Shown piece by piece: positions 1 to 10,639 of a stretch of DNA of 64,000 nt. Source of the DNA: Nyssa sinensis. Its lineage: Eukaryota > Streptophyta > Magnoliopsida > Cornales > Nyssaceae. The notes beneath the pieces are model-generated. The model was not told where the DNA came from, ran no database searches, and was given only the letters and a program-made list of their open reading frames with translations. Each line of letters opens with the position of its first letter. Position 1 is the first letter of the stretch. Made by a program: the position numbers and the translations under genes. The stretch spans positions 18,107,054 through 18,171,053 of the forward strand of contig CM018041.1 of assembly GCA_008638375.1 (NCBI GenBank), written 5' to 3'.

Positions 1-12
1 TGGTGATCTTAG

Positions 13-673
13 AATATAAATTTAGAATCAATGAATTCAAAAAATGTCTATATTATAAGGAAAAAAAATGAGAGTTTTCTATTCTTTGTCTATATGTTGA
101 TGATATTCTAATTTTTGGGACAAACATGAGGATAGTTGAGGATGTTAAATCTTATCCCTCTAAGAAATTTATATGAAAGATATGTGAGAAGCTTATGTAA
201 TCTTAGGCATGAAAGTTGAAAGAAATGTTAAGGGTATAACACTAAATCAATCAAATACTATAGAGAAGATGTTAAAGAAATTTAAATATTATGATTGTAA
301 GTCAGTCACAACTCATTATGGTCCCCGTGTGCCTTTAAAGAAAAATAACGGTCAACCTATTTCCCAATTGAAATACTCACAATTGATACGATCTTTACCA
401 TATATAGTTAATAAGTTTAGGCCAAATATCTTTTATGTTGTTGGAAGATTAAATAGATACACTCATAATCCTAGCAAATAACATTGGATAGCCTAAGAAA
501 AAGTTTTTAAATATCTTAGAGGAACTTTGGACTACTCTTTGTGTTATAGAGTTTTTTCAAATGTGGTTGAGTGTTATAGTGATGCTAATTGGATAAGTAA
601 TAGTCTAGATATTAAATCCACTACTGGGTATATCCTTTTACTGGGGAGGGCTGCCATATCTTAGGGTTCAAAG
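13..673 (+). pseudogene. Ty1/copia RT-RNase H fragment (older element)
   Basis: This is the C-terminal part of a copia polyprotein, broken by frameshifts and stops. The reverse-transcriptase catalytic motif YVDD is encoded at 93-104 and is followed by ILIFGTNM. The stretch at 209-481 carries the conserved tail of RT (LKKNNGQPISQLKYSQLI, then NRYTHNP). From about 540 the RNase H block CYSDANWISNS and then KSTTGYIL can be read. It stops abruptly at 673, where the LTR of a second copia element begins, so this copy is the insertion target. Upstream parts lie outside the window. The assignment to copia rests on family motifs I know, and the decay is seen directly. Confidence 0.85.
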
Positions 674-1203
674 TGTTGTTTGTGTCTTACATTCTTGAGC
701 CGACTCGTACCCAAACCGTTGCAGACACTTTTAGAGGTCTATCGATTGACACTTGGACCTAGAAAATCGTCTCTTATGTTGACCAATCAGTACAAGAAGT
801 TTCAAAACTTTTGAATAAAGTTAAAAAATAGCCTATCAGCACTCGTGTGTTGATCGGCACTCGGGTGCCAATAACCCCTCTCTTTGTGTGCCGATTGACA
901 CTCAAGGCCCAATTTCATGATTTTGGCCTCTTTTTTGAATTTTTAGGGTTTTTGAATATTATATAATGTATTATTGTGAGAGAAAGAAAGAGAGAGAGTG
1001 GCAAAAAGTGTTCTTAGACATTTGTGAGCGGGTTTTAACACCCCGTTTTGTATTCTTCATCATTTGATAGTAGATCTTTTGTTGTGTTTTGCCCGTGGAC
1101 ATAGGTTAATTGCTAAACCACATATATTTGGTGTTATCTTATTATTGTTGTGTTTGTTTCTTTTCACTTCATTATTTCATTTCTTGCTTTTTATTGCACA
1201 ACA
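674..1203 (+). mobile_element. 5' LTR of second Ty1/copia element
   Basis: The segment begins TGTTGT and ends ACAACA, giving short terminal inverted repeats. It is followed after 3 bases by a primer-binding-site-like sequence and then by gag, which is the expected order. It interrupts the RNase H of the older copia fragment; the 5 bases before it are CAAAG, the candidate target duplication. No 3' LTR of this element is visible in the window, so the ends are inferred from terminal sequence and PBS position only. It contains a cluster of palindromic GATCGGCAC-type motifs at 840-905. Confidence 0.6.
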
Positions 1204-1206
1204 AAC

Positions 1207-1220
1207 TGGTATAAGAACTA
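1207..1220 (+). other. primer binding site, degenerate initiator-tRNA-Met type
   Basis: TGGTATAAGAACTA resembles the plant initiator tRNA-Met primer binding site TGGTATCAGAGC with a few substitutions. It lies 3 bases after the LTR end and just before the gag start, the position expected for a copia element. Confidence 0.5.
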
Positions 1221-2100
1221 TGGTGATGGCTACCGCAAAATACAAAGTCAAAAAGTTTGATGGTCAAAATAGTTTTAGCCACTAGCACATCAAGATGAGC
1301 GCTTTGTTACGATAACAAGGTTTGGTGAAGGTTTTGGATGACACGTTTCCAACAATGTTGACTATGGAACAGAAGATTGATATGTAAAAAAAGACACATA
1401 ATACCATTCAATTATCTCTTTCTGATGGAGTATTGCGTGAGGTATCAGATGAAGAATCCACCTTTGGGCTTTGGAAAAAACTAAAGAATTTGTTACATGA
1501 AGAAGTCGCTCACCAACCGTTTGTATTTGAAGTAGTAGTTATACACCTTTACGATGAAGGAAGGATGTCCATTAATGAACACCTTGATGAATTTAATAAA
1601 ATTATCATGAACTTAAGGAATATTGATGTTAAGGTTGAAGAAGAAGACTAGGCCCTAATTGTTTTGTGTTCACTACCTGATCGTTTTGAGACTTTTATTA
1701 ATTCCATGTTATATGGAAGGGATACCATCTCTTTAGTAGATGTTAAGGTGTCTTTAAACTTGAAAGAGTTAAGGACTAAGTTAAATGGGAAAGGCAATGA
1801 TTATTTATAGGCCGAGGGTCTATTTGTGAAGGGTCATTCGGATTCCTCCAATAATAGGGGCCAACCTAATAAATGGGGCTTTGGTAGTGGTAATAGTAGA
1901 GGTAGAGGTAGATTTAGAGGTCGATCACAGTCTAGAACACCTAAGAGTAAGATTGAATGTTACTATTGTCACAAGTTTGGGCACTACAAAACTGAGTGTC
2001 CTAAGCTCAAAGAACAAGGGGGAAAGAAGAATATTAAGTCCACTAATGTTACAGATGTTGCACAAGAAACCGTTATGGTTGTAAATAATGTCCTTTTAGT
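1221..2100 (+). pseudogene. copia gag, decayed
   Basis: Gag (capsid/nucleocapsid) of the second copia element. Reading starts near MATAKYKVKKFDGQNSFSH and runs through WKKLKNLLHEEVAHQP and the capsid-type segment with MSINEHLDEFNKIIMNL, then SLPDRFETFINSMLYG. A glycine/arginine-rich stretch at about 1840-1930 precedes a CCHC zinc knuckle, [14 protein letters not shown], near 1960-2000, the RNA-binding motif of nucleocapsid. Several in-frame TAG stops replace expected W or Q codons (near 1286, 1649 and 1808), so it cannot make full-length Gag. Spacing and order are otherwise normal for the family. Confidence 0.85.
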
Positions 2101-3447
2101 TACTATTTCTGATAATTGCTCCAAGGAGGAGTGGATTTTTGATTCGGGTTGCTCTTATCATATGACCCCTAATCAAGATTGGTTCACCACCTATGATGCA
2201 ATCAATAGTGGTTCAGTCTTAATAGGCAACAACATGGCCTGTAAAATAGTTGGGATAGGTACAGTTTGAATTCGTTTGCATGACAAAATTGTGATGACTT
2301 TGACAGATGTTAGGCACATACTAGATTTGAAGAAAAAACTGATTTTTTTGGGCAGCTTGGATTCCAATGGTTGCAAGTTCTCAGCTGAAGGTAGAGCTAT
2401 GAAGGTTTGCGAATCTTTGGTTGTAATGAAAGGTAACAAAGTCAATAGTCTTTACGTTCTTCAGGCTAGTATAGTTGTTGGTTCTGTAGGTATTTCATCT
2501 TCATCTTCATCTTCATCTTCAGTTGATCTAGATTCAAATACCACCCATTTGTGGCATATGCGATTAGATCACATGAGTGAAAGAGGTACGACGATTCTGA
2601 GCAAACAAGGTTTGCTTTGTAGACAGTCTACAAGAAAGCTTGAATTTTGTGAGCATTATGTTTTTGGAAAATAGAAAATGGTGAAATTCAGTACCGCGAT
2701 TCACAGAACCAAGGGTGCAGTTGACTACATCCATTCGGATCTTTTGGGTCCTGCAACCATCTCATCCTAGGGTGGTAAATCGGTATTTTTTGACTTTCAT
2801 TGATGATTATTCAAGGAAGATTTGGGTATATTTTCTAAAGCAAAAAAATGAGACATTTTCTACATTTAAGTAGTGGAAAGTCTTGATTAAAAAACAAATA
2901 GGAAAATAAGTCAAGTGACTTAGAACAGACAACGACATGAAATTTTGTGATGGATAGTTTAATAAGTTTTTTCAGAATGAGGGAATTGCGAGGAACCGCA
3001 TAGTTTGTGGCACTCCCCAACAAAATAGAATCGTAGAACAGATGAATAGAACTCTTATAGAGAAAGCTTGTTACATGTTCTCAAATGATGGGTTGTCTAA
3101 GGAATTTTGGGATGAGGCCAGTCAATAGAGCTTGTTATTTGGTGAACCATTTTCCTAATACTGCTATTGAAACTAAAACTCCAAATGAGGTATGGTCTGG
3201 TACTCCTATTGATTATTCAAATTTGAAAATAATTGGTTGTCTTGCTTATTATCATGTGAATGATGGTAAGCTTGAGCCTAGGGCCAAGAAGTGCATATTT
3301 ATTGGATATGTACAAGGGGTCAAAGGATATAGATTATGGTGTACTAATCCTACGTCACCCAAGTTAATTATTAGTAAGGATGTTATTTTTGATGAATCTA
3401 GTTGTGTTTCATCCGAGAAAAAAGTTCAGTATTGTTTTAGGGAATAA
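2101..3447 (+). pseudogene. copia protease and integrase, decayed
   Basis: The aspartic protease is recognised by [11 protein letters not shown], with the DSG catalytic triplet used by plant copia elements, near 2131-2163. The GAG-pre-integrase block follows (THLWHMRLDHMSERG, about 2545-2590). Integrase pieces follow in shifting frames: [10 protein letters not shown], then [17 protein letters not shown] residues, then the catalytic-region sequence CGTPQQNRIVEQMNRTL near 3010-3055. The last open block, 3085-3447, holds the integrase C-terminal region (PNEVWSGTPIDYSNLKIIGC, KKCIFIGY). Frameshifts and stops are frequent, so no function is expected. A short TCATCT microsatellite lies at about 2499-2520. 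Confidence 0.85.
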
Positions 3448-3687
3448 GCAAAGTTATAACAAGGAGGTGGCCGCTATAGGGTTGGAGCTTCAGAAAGAGT
3501 GTAAGAGGACACTCAACTTTGGTCTAGTGTTTTTACACTGAGTTTTCCCTTAGACTTGTGGTGCAGAAAATGAACAACAATATAACATTGCGACTAGTAG
3601 AGAAATGAGATAGATTATGCCATCCTCAAAAATTTGGGTATACAGATTTGGTTTGGTATACACTTACCATGACTAGAGGATATTAAA

Positions 3688-4515
3688 GTGCAAGAGCCTT
3701 CTACCTATTCAAAAGTTGTCATGGGTAGTGAGTCTGCACAAGTGGCCATGAATGAAGAAGTTAAATCTCTTTATAAGAATCATACATGGGATTTGGGGAA
3801 ATTGCCTAAGGGCTCGAAGACTGTTGGTTTAAAATGGGTCTTCAAGAAAAATAAAGGCATCCTAAAGGTTGAAGATGCTAGATACAAGGCACGCTTGGTT
3901 GCAAAGGGCTACAGTTAGAGAGAAGGTGTGGGCTTCAATGAAGTTTTCTCACCCGTTGTAAAGCATAACTCTATTCGTGTATTGTTTGCTTTGGTTTTTT
4001 GTTTGACTTAGAGCTTGAGCAACTTGATGTTGAGACAACGTTTTTACATGGAGAGCTTGAGGAGATTATCTACATGAAATAACCAGATGCAAGGTAAAGA
4101 AGATCATGTTTGCGGGTTGAGAAAGTCATTGTGTGGCTTAAAGTAGTCTCCATGGCAGTGGTATAAGCGGTTTGACACAATTATGGTGGCCAGTTGTTAC
4201 TTGAGGAGTAATTTTGACAGTTGCGTTTATCATAGACAGTTGTCAGACAATTCTTTTATTTACTTGTTACTTTATATAGATGACATGCTTATAGCTACAA
4301 AAAGCATGTTAGAGATTGACAGTTTGAAAGTCCTAGTTGAGTAATGAGTTTGAGATGAAAGATTTAGGTGTTGCAAAGAAGAATTTAGGGTATGGAGATT
4401 CACAAGGAAAGGAAACATGGAAAGTTGTACTTGTCATAGTAGAACTACATAGAGAAGGTGCTTGCGTGTTTTGCTGTGCAGAGTTCCAAAGCCTTTCATT
4501 TTAGGCTTTTTGCAG
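3688..4515 (+). pseudogene. copia reverse transcriptase, truncated
   Basis: N-terminal RT is read as MNEEVKSLYKNHTWDLG, then KWVFKKNKG and ARLVAKGYSQ (an internal TAG lies where Q is expected), then FSPVVKH. The polymerase motif YIDD is intact at 4273-4284 (LLLYIDDMLIATKS). Sequence after FEMKDLG and LYLSQ-NYIEKVL ends near 4515, where unrelated inverted repeat DNA begins. RNase H and the 3' LTR are therefore missing. The element is dead by truncation as well as by stops. Confidence 0.85.
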
Positions 4516-5134
4516 TGTGAGTGTAGGTGTCGAGAAAAATGAAGAAGTGTCAAACAAACCTCCACGACTTTTAAAGTCCGCTCCCTCAAGGTGGGAGAGG
4601 AACATGCCCTCCTTTTGGATTGGAGTGGACAATGAATATACAAATGAGTCACCAACTTGTTTTAGCCTATATATTAAGCAAACCTGATACAACCCACAGA
4701 GAATACATGTAAAAAGAATAGCAAAGAAAACTAAAATTATAATGCTTTGGTCCTATTTACAATCTAAACCCCTTGACATAGGTTAAAATAAAGTAAAGCA
4801 AAACTATTCTATAATGAACCAAAGAATTCTGAATCTAGGAGCTAAGGTGCGAGATGGGAAGGGGTTAGGCAGCCATCCTGCCCAGTCTGAATGGACTGGC
4901 CTCAAGTGTTCATCCACAAGGCTTATATTCCATGACATAAATAAGAGAAAGAATGAGTATTCAAAGATAATGATAATAAGGACATGAACAAATAAAATAA
5001 GTGGAATACATAAGGTAAATAAACCAAAAAAAGGAGTAAGAGTAGAGATTGACATGAATAAAATTAGGAAAAAGACATAAAGTAAATAAGATTAAAGGAA
5101 AAGAGTAAACTCAGGCCCATGAGGTGTCCTACGT
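4516..5134 (-). repeat. inverted LTR/leader relic, partner at 41.7-42.3 kb
   Basis: Read on the minus strand this matches the plus strand at about 41720-42320. Shared landmarks, in order, are TTATGGAATATAAG-like sequence, AACACTTGAG followed by CAGTCCATTCAGA, CCTAACCCCTTCCCATCTCG, GAATTCTTTGGTTCATT, a GTATTCTCTGTGGGTTGTA block and TCAGGTTTGCTT. The plus-strand copy lies upstream of a Tat-like gag, so this is probably leader or LTR DNA of the same family. It ends at TACGT next to the following LTR fragment. No coding potential is seen. Confidence 0.7.
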
Positions 5135-7090
5135 TGTATAATTCATTGCATTCTAGCTTATATTCATGTAGACAAAGTCTTGTAGTTTGAAAGTTATGGT
5201 TGCTCAATGTATTGGTACTTTGTGTACTTGTGTAATCTTTGAGAATTTGTTTAAGTTGTGAACATATAACATGATTATATGTGTAACTGATTGGATTATA
5301 TGCTAAGTTCATGTAGACAAAGTTTTGTGGTTTAAAAGTTATAGTTTGTTTTATGTATGATGCATTTTTTAAGGCATACCCCATGTGTTTGATAAATTCT
5401 TCATTGAAATTGCATAGAAAAATTAAGGCATCTTGGCATACGTGAATCTTTGGACACATGGCGTGAGTTGAGCACATTGGTGCTATGGATTATGAGGGTG
5501 TATATCCTGTGGTAAAAAACCCAAAATTGGCCATGGTACTTGCGATCCAATGGGGACGGACCGTGAAGTGAAACATACGACAGTACTCGCGTGCTAACGA
5601 GGAAGGACCGTGAAGCGAGACATGGGTGTGTCATGCATATTGCCATTGCATTGCATTGATGAATTAGAAGGCATATAACTTATAAATGTACACTTTGCAC
5701 ATGTCACGCCGTAACTTTGCTATTTATATTAGTATTATGTCATACTGGGCCGTTGTGCTTACCTTATACGGAATTACATGTTACAGATGAGACTCCCGAC
5801 ACATGAGACTTGATGAAGTCTTGAAGTATGGAGGGCGAAATGAACCTTGAAGAACATTTGGCCTAAGGGCTACATTTTGTATGTATGGGCATAAGCCCAA
5901 ATAACTTTTGTTTAATTTGAAAAATGGTGGATTATAGGCCTTGGGCCACTTTGCAATGTAGGGGCTTAAACCCAAATGACAAAATAGGGTATTTTTGTTT
6001 AAGGTGCATCACATGTATATGTTAGGAACAATGTAAGAAAAAGGACCATGATAAGGATTATATACAAGTATGAATGTTAGTATATGAGTTAGGAAAGTAG
6101 GCATCGAGCCTCGAACTTAATCGATAATGTAGGTGTATGTTAAATTTCCATAAACTTGTGGCCATCGAGTGGATTGTACATATAATTATATATATATATA
6201 TATAAATTGTTGTAAAATATTAGGTGAAAAATGTATAGAAAATAAATGAGACCATGTCAAAATATTGTGAATTAAAAAGAATTGCTAGGTGTGTAAAATG
6301 CTTATATATAGGTGGGAAAAGTGCCAAAAAGTGGGGGTTAAAAACCTTGAGAAAGTGGGTCAAAAATTGAAAAAATCAGTTTGCAAAACTTTGGGAAAAA
6401 ATTCAGAAAAGGGAGAAAACAGCTTGTAGCAAATACATTGTTGCTACAGTGAAACAGCAGCAGCAATAGCCCAGCCGTACCACGCGTGCACTCCTAGCCC
6501 CGTGCACTCTTGACACCACACTGCTCGCTCCTGCTGCCTTGCCCATGTGCACTACTGCCTAGGGCATGTCATGGGCATGCCATGACTTGCCTTTCAAGGC
6601 CATTTTAAGACCATTCTTTCCTATGTTTGACACCACCTTTTGGAGCCCCTTTTTGGCCACTTTTGGCCATTATACCAAGTCATGTTGGGCACCTTTTTGG
6701 GACACATTTTAGTCATTATTCAAGGCCATGTTTGGGCACTTCCTTAGACCACTTTAGGTAGGATTGTTGACCTATTATCGGTCTATGCCTTAGGGCATTT
6801 GGGGCCCATTTGGATCATTGTTCCAAGACACATTAGAGACCTTTTTGGGGCTATCTTGGGGACCACGCTTGAACATAACTTAGACTATTTTGACCATTAG
6901 TCGGGGAGGTAATTGATTGGTATTTAAAACCTATATTGGGCGAGTCTAGTTAGCAAATTTTCACTCTTAATTTTTGGGAAACATGGGAAAATAAATGTGT
7001 AATCAACTAAATCCATTTAATGGTCTTTTATTAATTTTTCTTAATTCTTTTCCATTCACTCCCCGGGTTTTAGAAATTTGGGGCGTGACA
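5135..7090 (-). mobile_element. truncated LTR, family beginning TGTCACGCCCC
   Basis: On the minus strand the segment starts TGTCACGCCCC at 7090 and is homologous to the solo LTR at 52788-55560 for roughly its first 1.9 kb. Landmarks include the GCATTGCATTGATGAATT block at 5644, a GACGGACCGTGAAG-like block at 5560, and CTACATGAA near 5170. The homology stops inside the LTR at 5135, so the 3' end is missing. The flanks (TACGT and GCTTC) do not match, in line with truncation or rearrangement. It interrupts the antisense accessory ORF of the Tat element to its right. A (TA)n tract lies at 6187-6204. Confidence 0.7.
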
Positions 7091-7144
7091 GCTTCTTTTT
7101 CCTTTCTTGTTTTTTTTTTTTTGTTAAACTCCTTGTTGTTTTTT

Positions 7145-8330
7145 GTGCTGTGTTGCAGACAAGAAGGCTTAGAAGATATTAGTTTTTACTCCAGAGCTCC
7201 AGGAGAAGTATCGGCGGCTCCTGAATTCCCTTGACCGATCTCACGATCGGATCTTGACGCTTCAGAACTTTATAGAGGCGAATTTGGTCAAGAGCAAGTT
7301 GGCCGCCCTGAAGAAGTCTATGTTGTCGAGCTGGACACCGAGCTCGAAGAAGGCTGGGAATCCCTCCAGTCTTGATGTTCCTCTCCCACCTCAAAAGAAG
7401 AGGAGGACTAAAGTTGGAACCTCTACTCTCCGGAGCGTGTTGTCTCCAAGGAGCTGGAGACACCTGTTGCTCTGAAGGAGCTGTCGCTGCCTTTAACACC
7501 AGACATAAGATCGGCCCCCCATGATAAGGGGAGGCTGAGCAATATCCCAACCGGTGTCCTCAAGGCTGGGAGTGGAGAGAAGGCTATAAAGATGGCCTAC
7601 GAGGAGTCATGTTCTTCGGTCGTGAAATGCTTCAAGGGCACAAAGCCCTGCCGGATTGCCAGAGACATTCTAGTCTCCCATATAAGGTTAAGGAAGAATA
7701 TATTTATTTATTCAATTTTTCCTTACCTTTCTGTTTCATTTGTTTTGACTGATTTACTTGTGTTTTTTACAAGCTGCTCACACCATGGCTACCATCATGG
7801 ATTACCCCGAAGAGTCCGAAAGGGTAGATAAACTCCAGGCCGAGCTGGATGAGGCCTGCCTTGAGCTCAAAAGAGCCCACTTCGCCTCCTTCTTCTTCAA
7901 AGAAAAATACAAAAAAGCTCTAAACAACATGGCTATTTTGAAGCCACAAAATAATAGCTCGACTTCCGATCTAAAGGCTTTAAAGAGAGAGAAGGAAGAG
8001 ACAGAAGCTTCGGTAGCTTTGAATCTCACCTCTACTATGGAAGCTGCTTGGGTAGTGGCTAAGGGAGAGACTGAAAAAAAGCTCAAGAAGGAGCTGAACC
8101 AGCTGGGTGGTGAGTTCATGAATCATGGGTATGAGCTATTCCGCTAAAAGATCTAAAAGTTTTACCCTGATCTCAACATCTCTAAAGTGGACGAGGTGTA
8201 GATAGATGACCAAGAGCTGAGTCCATCCGAGGTCACCCTAGCGGAGACTATCGAAGAAACCAGCCCCTGCCTTGAAAATCATTCCTGTCGCTTCGAAAGT
8301 CATCGTTGCCTATGTCGACCCTTAATTAGG
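7145..8330 (+). pseudogene. antisense accessory ORF of Tat element, two exon-like parts
   Basis: This reading lies antisense to pol, between pol and the missing 3' LTR. A pyrimidine-rich tract ending GTTGCAG at about 7158 looks like a splice acceptor. The first coding part (about 7160-7688) includes LQNFIEANLVKSKLAALKKS, a basic PPQKKRRTK segment and, after a frameshift near 7430, FKGTKPCRIARDILVSHI. ATATAAG/GTTAAGG and TTTTTTACAAG/CTGC bracket a T-rich stretch of about 85 bases that looks like an intron. The second part from about 7774 encodes a charged coiled coil (KLQAELDEACLELKRAHF, then a long Glu/Lys-rich helix). It resembles the coiled-coil tail of plant 'putative gypsy type transposon' proteins. 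The N-terminus is lost at the 7090 junction. Stops at about 8145 and 8200 suggest decay. Function unknown. Confidence 0.55.
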
Positions 8331-8439
8331 GTGTTTTTTTTTTACCATTATACTTTCTCGCTCTTCAATGCTTATTAATGAAAGACTTTTATTTAACTCA
8401 ATCTTTTGTATATTCTGCATGCAAAACATGGTATTCAGG

Positions 8440-8760
8440 CCTGAAAAACTCACATAATCAAGTCAAGATAAAATCATCAATCCTAAATAATTTTAATTGA
8501 TTTCTCGCATTTAAGTCAAGATGAAATATTCAGACCTGAAACACTTGTAGTTCAGTCAAGATGAAATATTCAGACCTGAAACACTTGTAGTTTAGTCAAG
8601 ATGAAATATTCAGACCTGATCCACTTGAGTGATTAAGTCAAAATAAGACTTCAGAACTGAAACACTTCAGTAATTAAGTCAGGATAAGACATCAGACCTG
8701 ACACACTTGTACAATTAAGCCAAAGTGAAATACTTAGATCCATAATATGACTGAGTTAAT
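8440..8760. repeat. tandem repeat, about 47-bp unit
   Basis: Roughly six degenerate units share AGTCAAGATGAAATATTCAG followed by ACCTGAAACACTTGTAG. Three central units (about 8512-8640) are nearly identical. The array lies downstream of the Tat integrase, in the 3' untranslated region. It grades into the 86-bp array to its right, with which it shares the CACTTGTAGT core. Confidence 0.8.
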
Positions 8761-8818
8761 ATTGGAACTTCTGACCTAAGATTCCCTTAACTTAAGCCGA
8801 GGTCATGCCCGATGTGAA

Positions 8819-9330
8819 CCAAGCCTAAAACACTTGTAGTGGATACAAGGCTCGTAGGGGTTAATAAAATGGATCAGACCTAGAGGTCTGTGCATTGAAT
8901 TGAACCAAGCCCAAAGCACTTGTAGTGGATATAAAACTTATAGGGGTTAATGAAATGGACCAGACCTGGGGGTCTGTGTAGTGAATTGAACCAAGCCTAA
9001 AGCACTTGTAGTGGATACAAGGCTTATAGGGGTTAATGAAATGGACCAGACCTGGGGGTCTATGCATTGGATTGAACCAAGCCTAAAGCACTTGTAGTGA
9101 ATATAAGGTTTATAGGGGTTAATGAAATAGACCAGACTTGGGGGTCTGTGCATTGAATTGAACTAAGCCTAAAGCATTTGTAGTGGATACAAGGCTTATA
9201 GGGGTTAATGAAATGGACCAAACCTGGGGGTCTGTACATTGGATTGAACCAAGCCTAAAGCACTTGTAATGGACATAAAACTTATAGGAGTCACTGAACT
9301 GGACCAGACCTAGGGTCTGTGCTTTCGAGG
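8819..9330. repeat. tandem repeat, 86-bp unit, about six copies
   Basis: The CCAAGCC landmark recurs at 8819, 8905, 8991, 9077, 9163 (as CTAAGCC) and 9249, an exact 86-bp period. Each unit holds CACTTGTAGTGGATA, TAGGGGTTAATGAAATGGA and CCAGACCTGGGGGTCTG, the last a short inverted repeat. The unit length is not a multiple of three, so the overlapping small minus-strand ORFs across it are not genes. The position, in the 3' region of a Tat element, fits the known habit of these elements to carry satellite-like arrays. Confidence 0.92.
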
Positions 9331-9369
9331 TGAGAACACTTGGAAACAAAAAAAAAAAAGAATATTTTT

Positions 9370-10420
9370 TATTGATAGTATTTTCTTAAGTGTTCGATAT
9401 TCCAGGGCCTAGGTACAGGTTTGCCAACTATATCCTTTAGCGAGTAAGTTGTGGGCCTAACGATCCTAGTTACCCTATAGGGCCCTTCCTAGTTAGGGGA
9501 GAGCTTTTCCATGGTGGGATCTTTGGTGTTTGGGAATACCCTTCTTAGGACAATATCTCTGAGCTAGAAGTTGATGGGTCTTAACCCTTGACTGGAGCTG
9601 TTGGCCATCCTGCGCTGGTATACTTTAGTCTTAATCCTAGCCTAATCTCGTCTTTCTCCTAGTAGATCAAGGTTTTCTACAAGCTGACGGTCATTGGTAT
9701 CTTGGTCAAAGGCATCGGTCCTTAAGGTCGGCATGCCGATCTCTACGAGAATGGTCGCCTCTGTACCGTACGTAAGTGAGAATGGCGTCTCTGAGGTTGG
9801 TGTTCTTATGGTGGTTCGGTAGGCCCAAAGCACTCTAGGGAGTTCTTCAACCCACCTTCCTTTAGCTTGTTCCAATCTTTTCTTGATAGCATCGAGAATT
9901 GTGCGGTTAGTGACCTCCGTTTGCCCATTGGCTTGGGGAGGCCTAGGTAGAGAAACGTGGTAGCTGATGTGCTGGTCTTCACAGAACCTCCCAAATACCT
10001 TTTCGGCGAACTGCATACCATTGTCGAAATGATGACGCGGGGTATGCTGAACTTGTAGACTATATTCTTTTATGTGAAGTTTTTTACCTCTGCTTCGATA
10101 ATGTGCATCAAAGGCTCAATTTCTGCCCATTTGGAGAAATAATCTATGGTAATGAGTAAGTATCTTCTATTTTGTGGGGCCTTCGACAACTGTCCCATAA
10201 TGCCCATCCCCCATTAAGCGAAGGACCAAGGACTGGCAATAGGGATGAGCTTGTGGTGAGGCTGATGCTGATATGAGGTGAAGCGCTGGCACTTATCGCA
10301 CCTCTAGACATACTCATTGGCCTGTTTCAGTATGCTTGGTCAGTAATAGCCTTGAGTTAGAGCTCGGTGGGCGATAGTCCTACCGCCGTTATGGTTTCCA
10401 CAGATTCCTTCATGAATTTC
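9370..10420 (-). pseudogene. Tat gypsy integrase
   Basis: The minus-strand frame gives the integrase zinc-binding/core region (CQRCDKCQRFTSYQHQPHHK, TIDYFSKWAE near 10150), then the open block 9642-10016. That block has ISYHVSLPRPPQANGQTEVTNR-like core motifs, WVEELPRVLWAYRTT and TPFSLTYGTEA. The C-terminal part runs to about 9370 through GPYRVTRIV and KPVPRPWNIEHLRKYY. Residues around the catalytic core are broken by a frameshift near 10020 and by stops, so it is not functional. It is the last pol domain before the tandem arrays. Confidence 0.88.
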
Positions 10421-10639
10421 AACTAGGATATATGAGGACTCTTTTGGAGACAAGAACCTCAGGAGAGGTTGAGTGTAGGATCTTCGGTAGAGCTTTCCAT
10501 TCAAGATCAGATACCAAGTAGCCCTAATCTGAATCCTTCAGGCTTGGTTTTTATCCTCTGAAAGTAGCCCATCCTTTATATATTGGATGATAAGTGTCAT
10601 CTAGTCCTAGTTCCACTCTAAGATTTGTGTGGACTATAC

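Noticed and set aside
5135..7090. Complete solo LTR
   Set aside because: Flanking 5-mers TACGT and GCTTC do not match and homology to the complete copy stops internally.
8819..9330. Regular repeats resembling a CRISPR array
   Set aside because: The 86-bp units are contiguous with no unique spacers, and the sequence is plant nuclear DNA.
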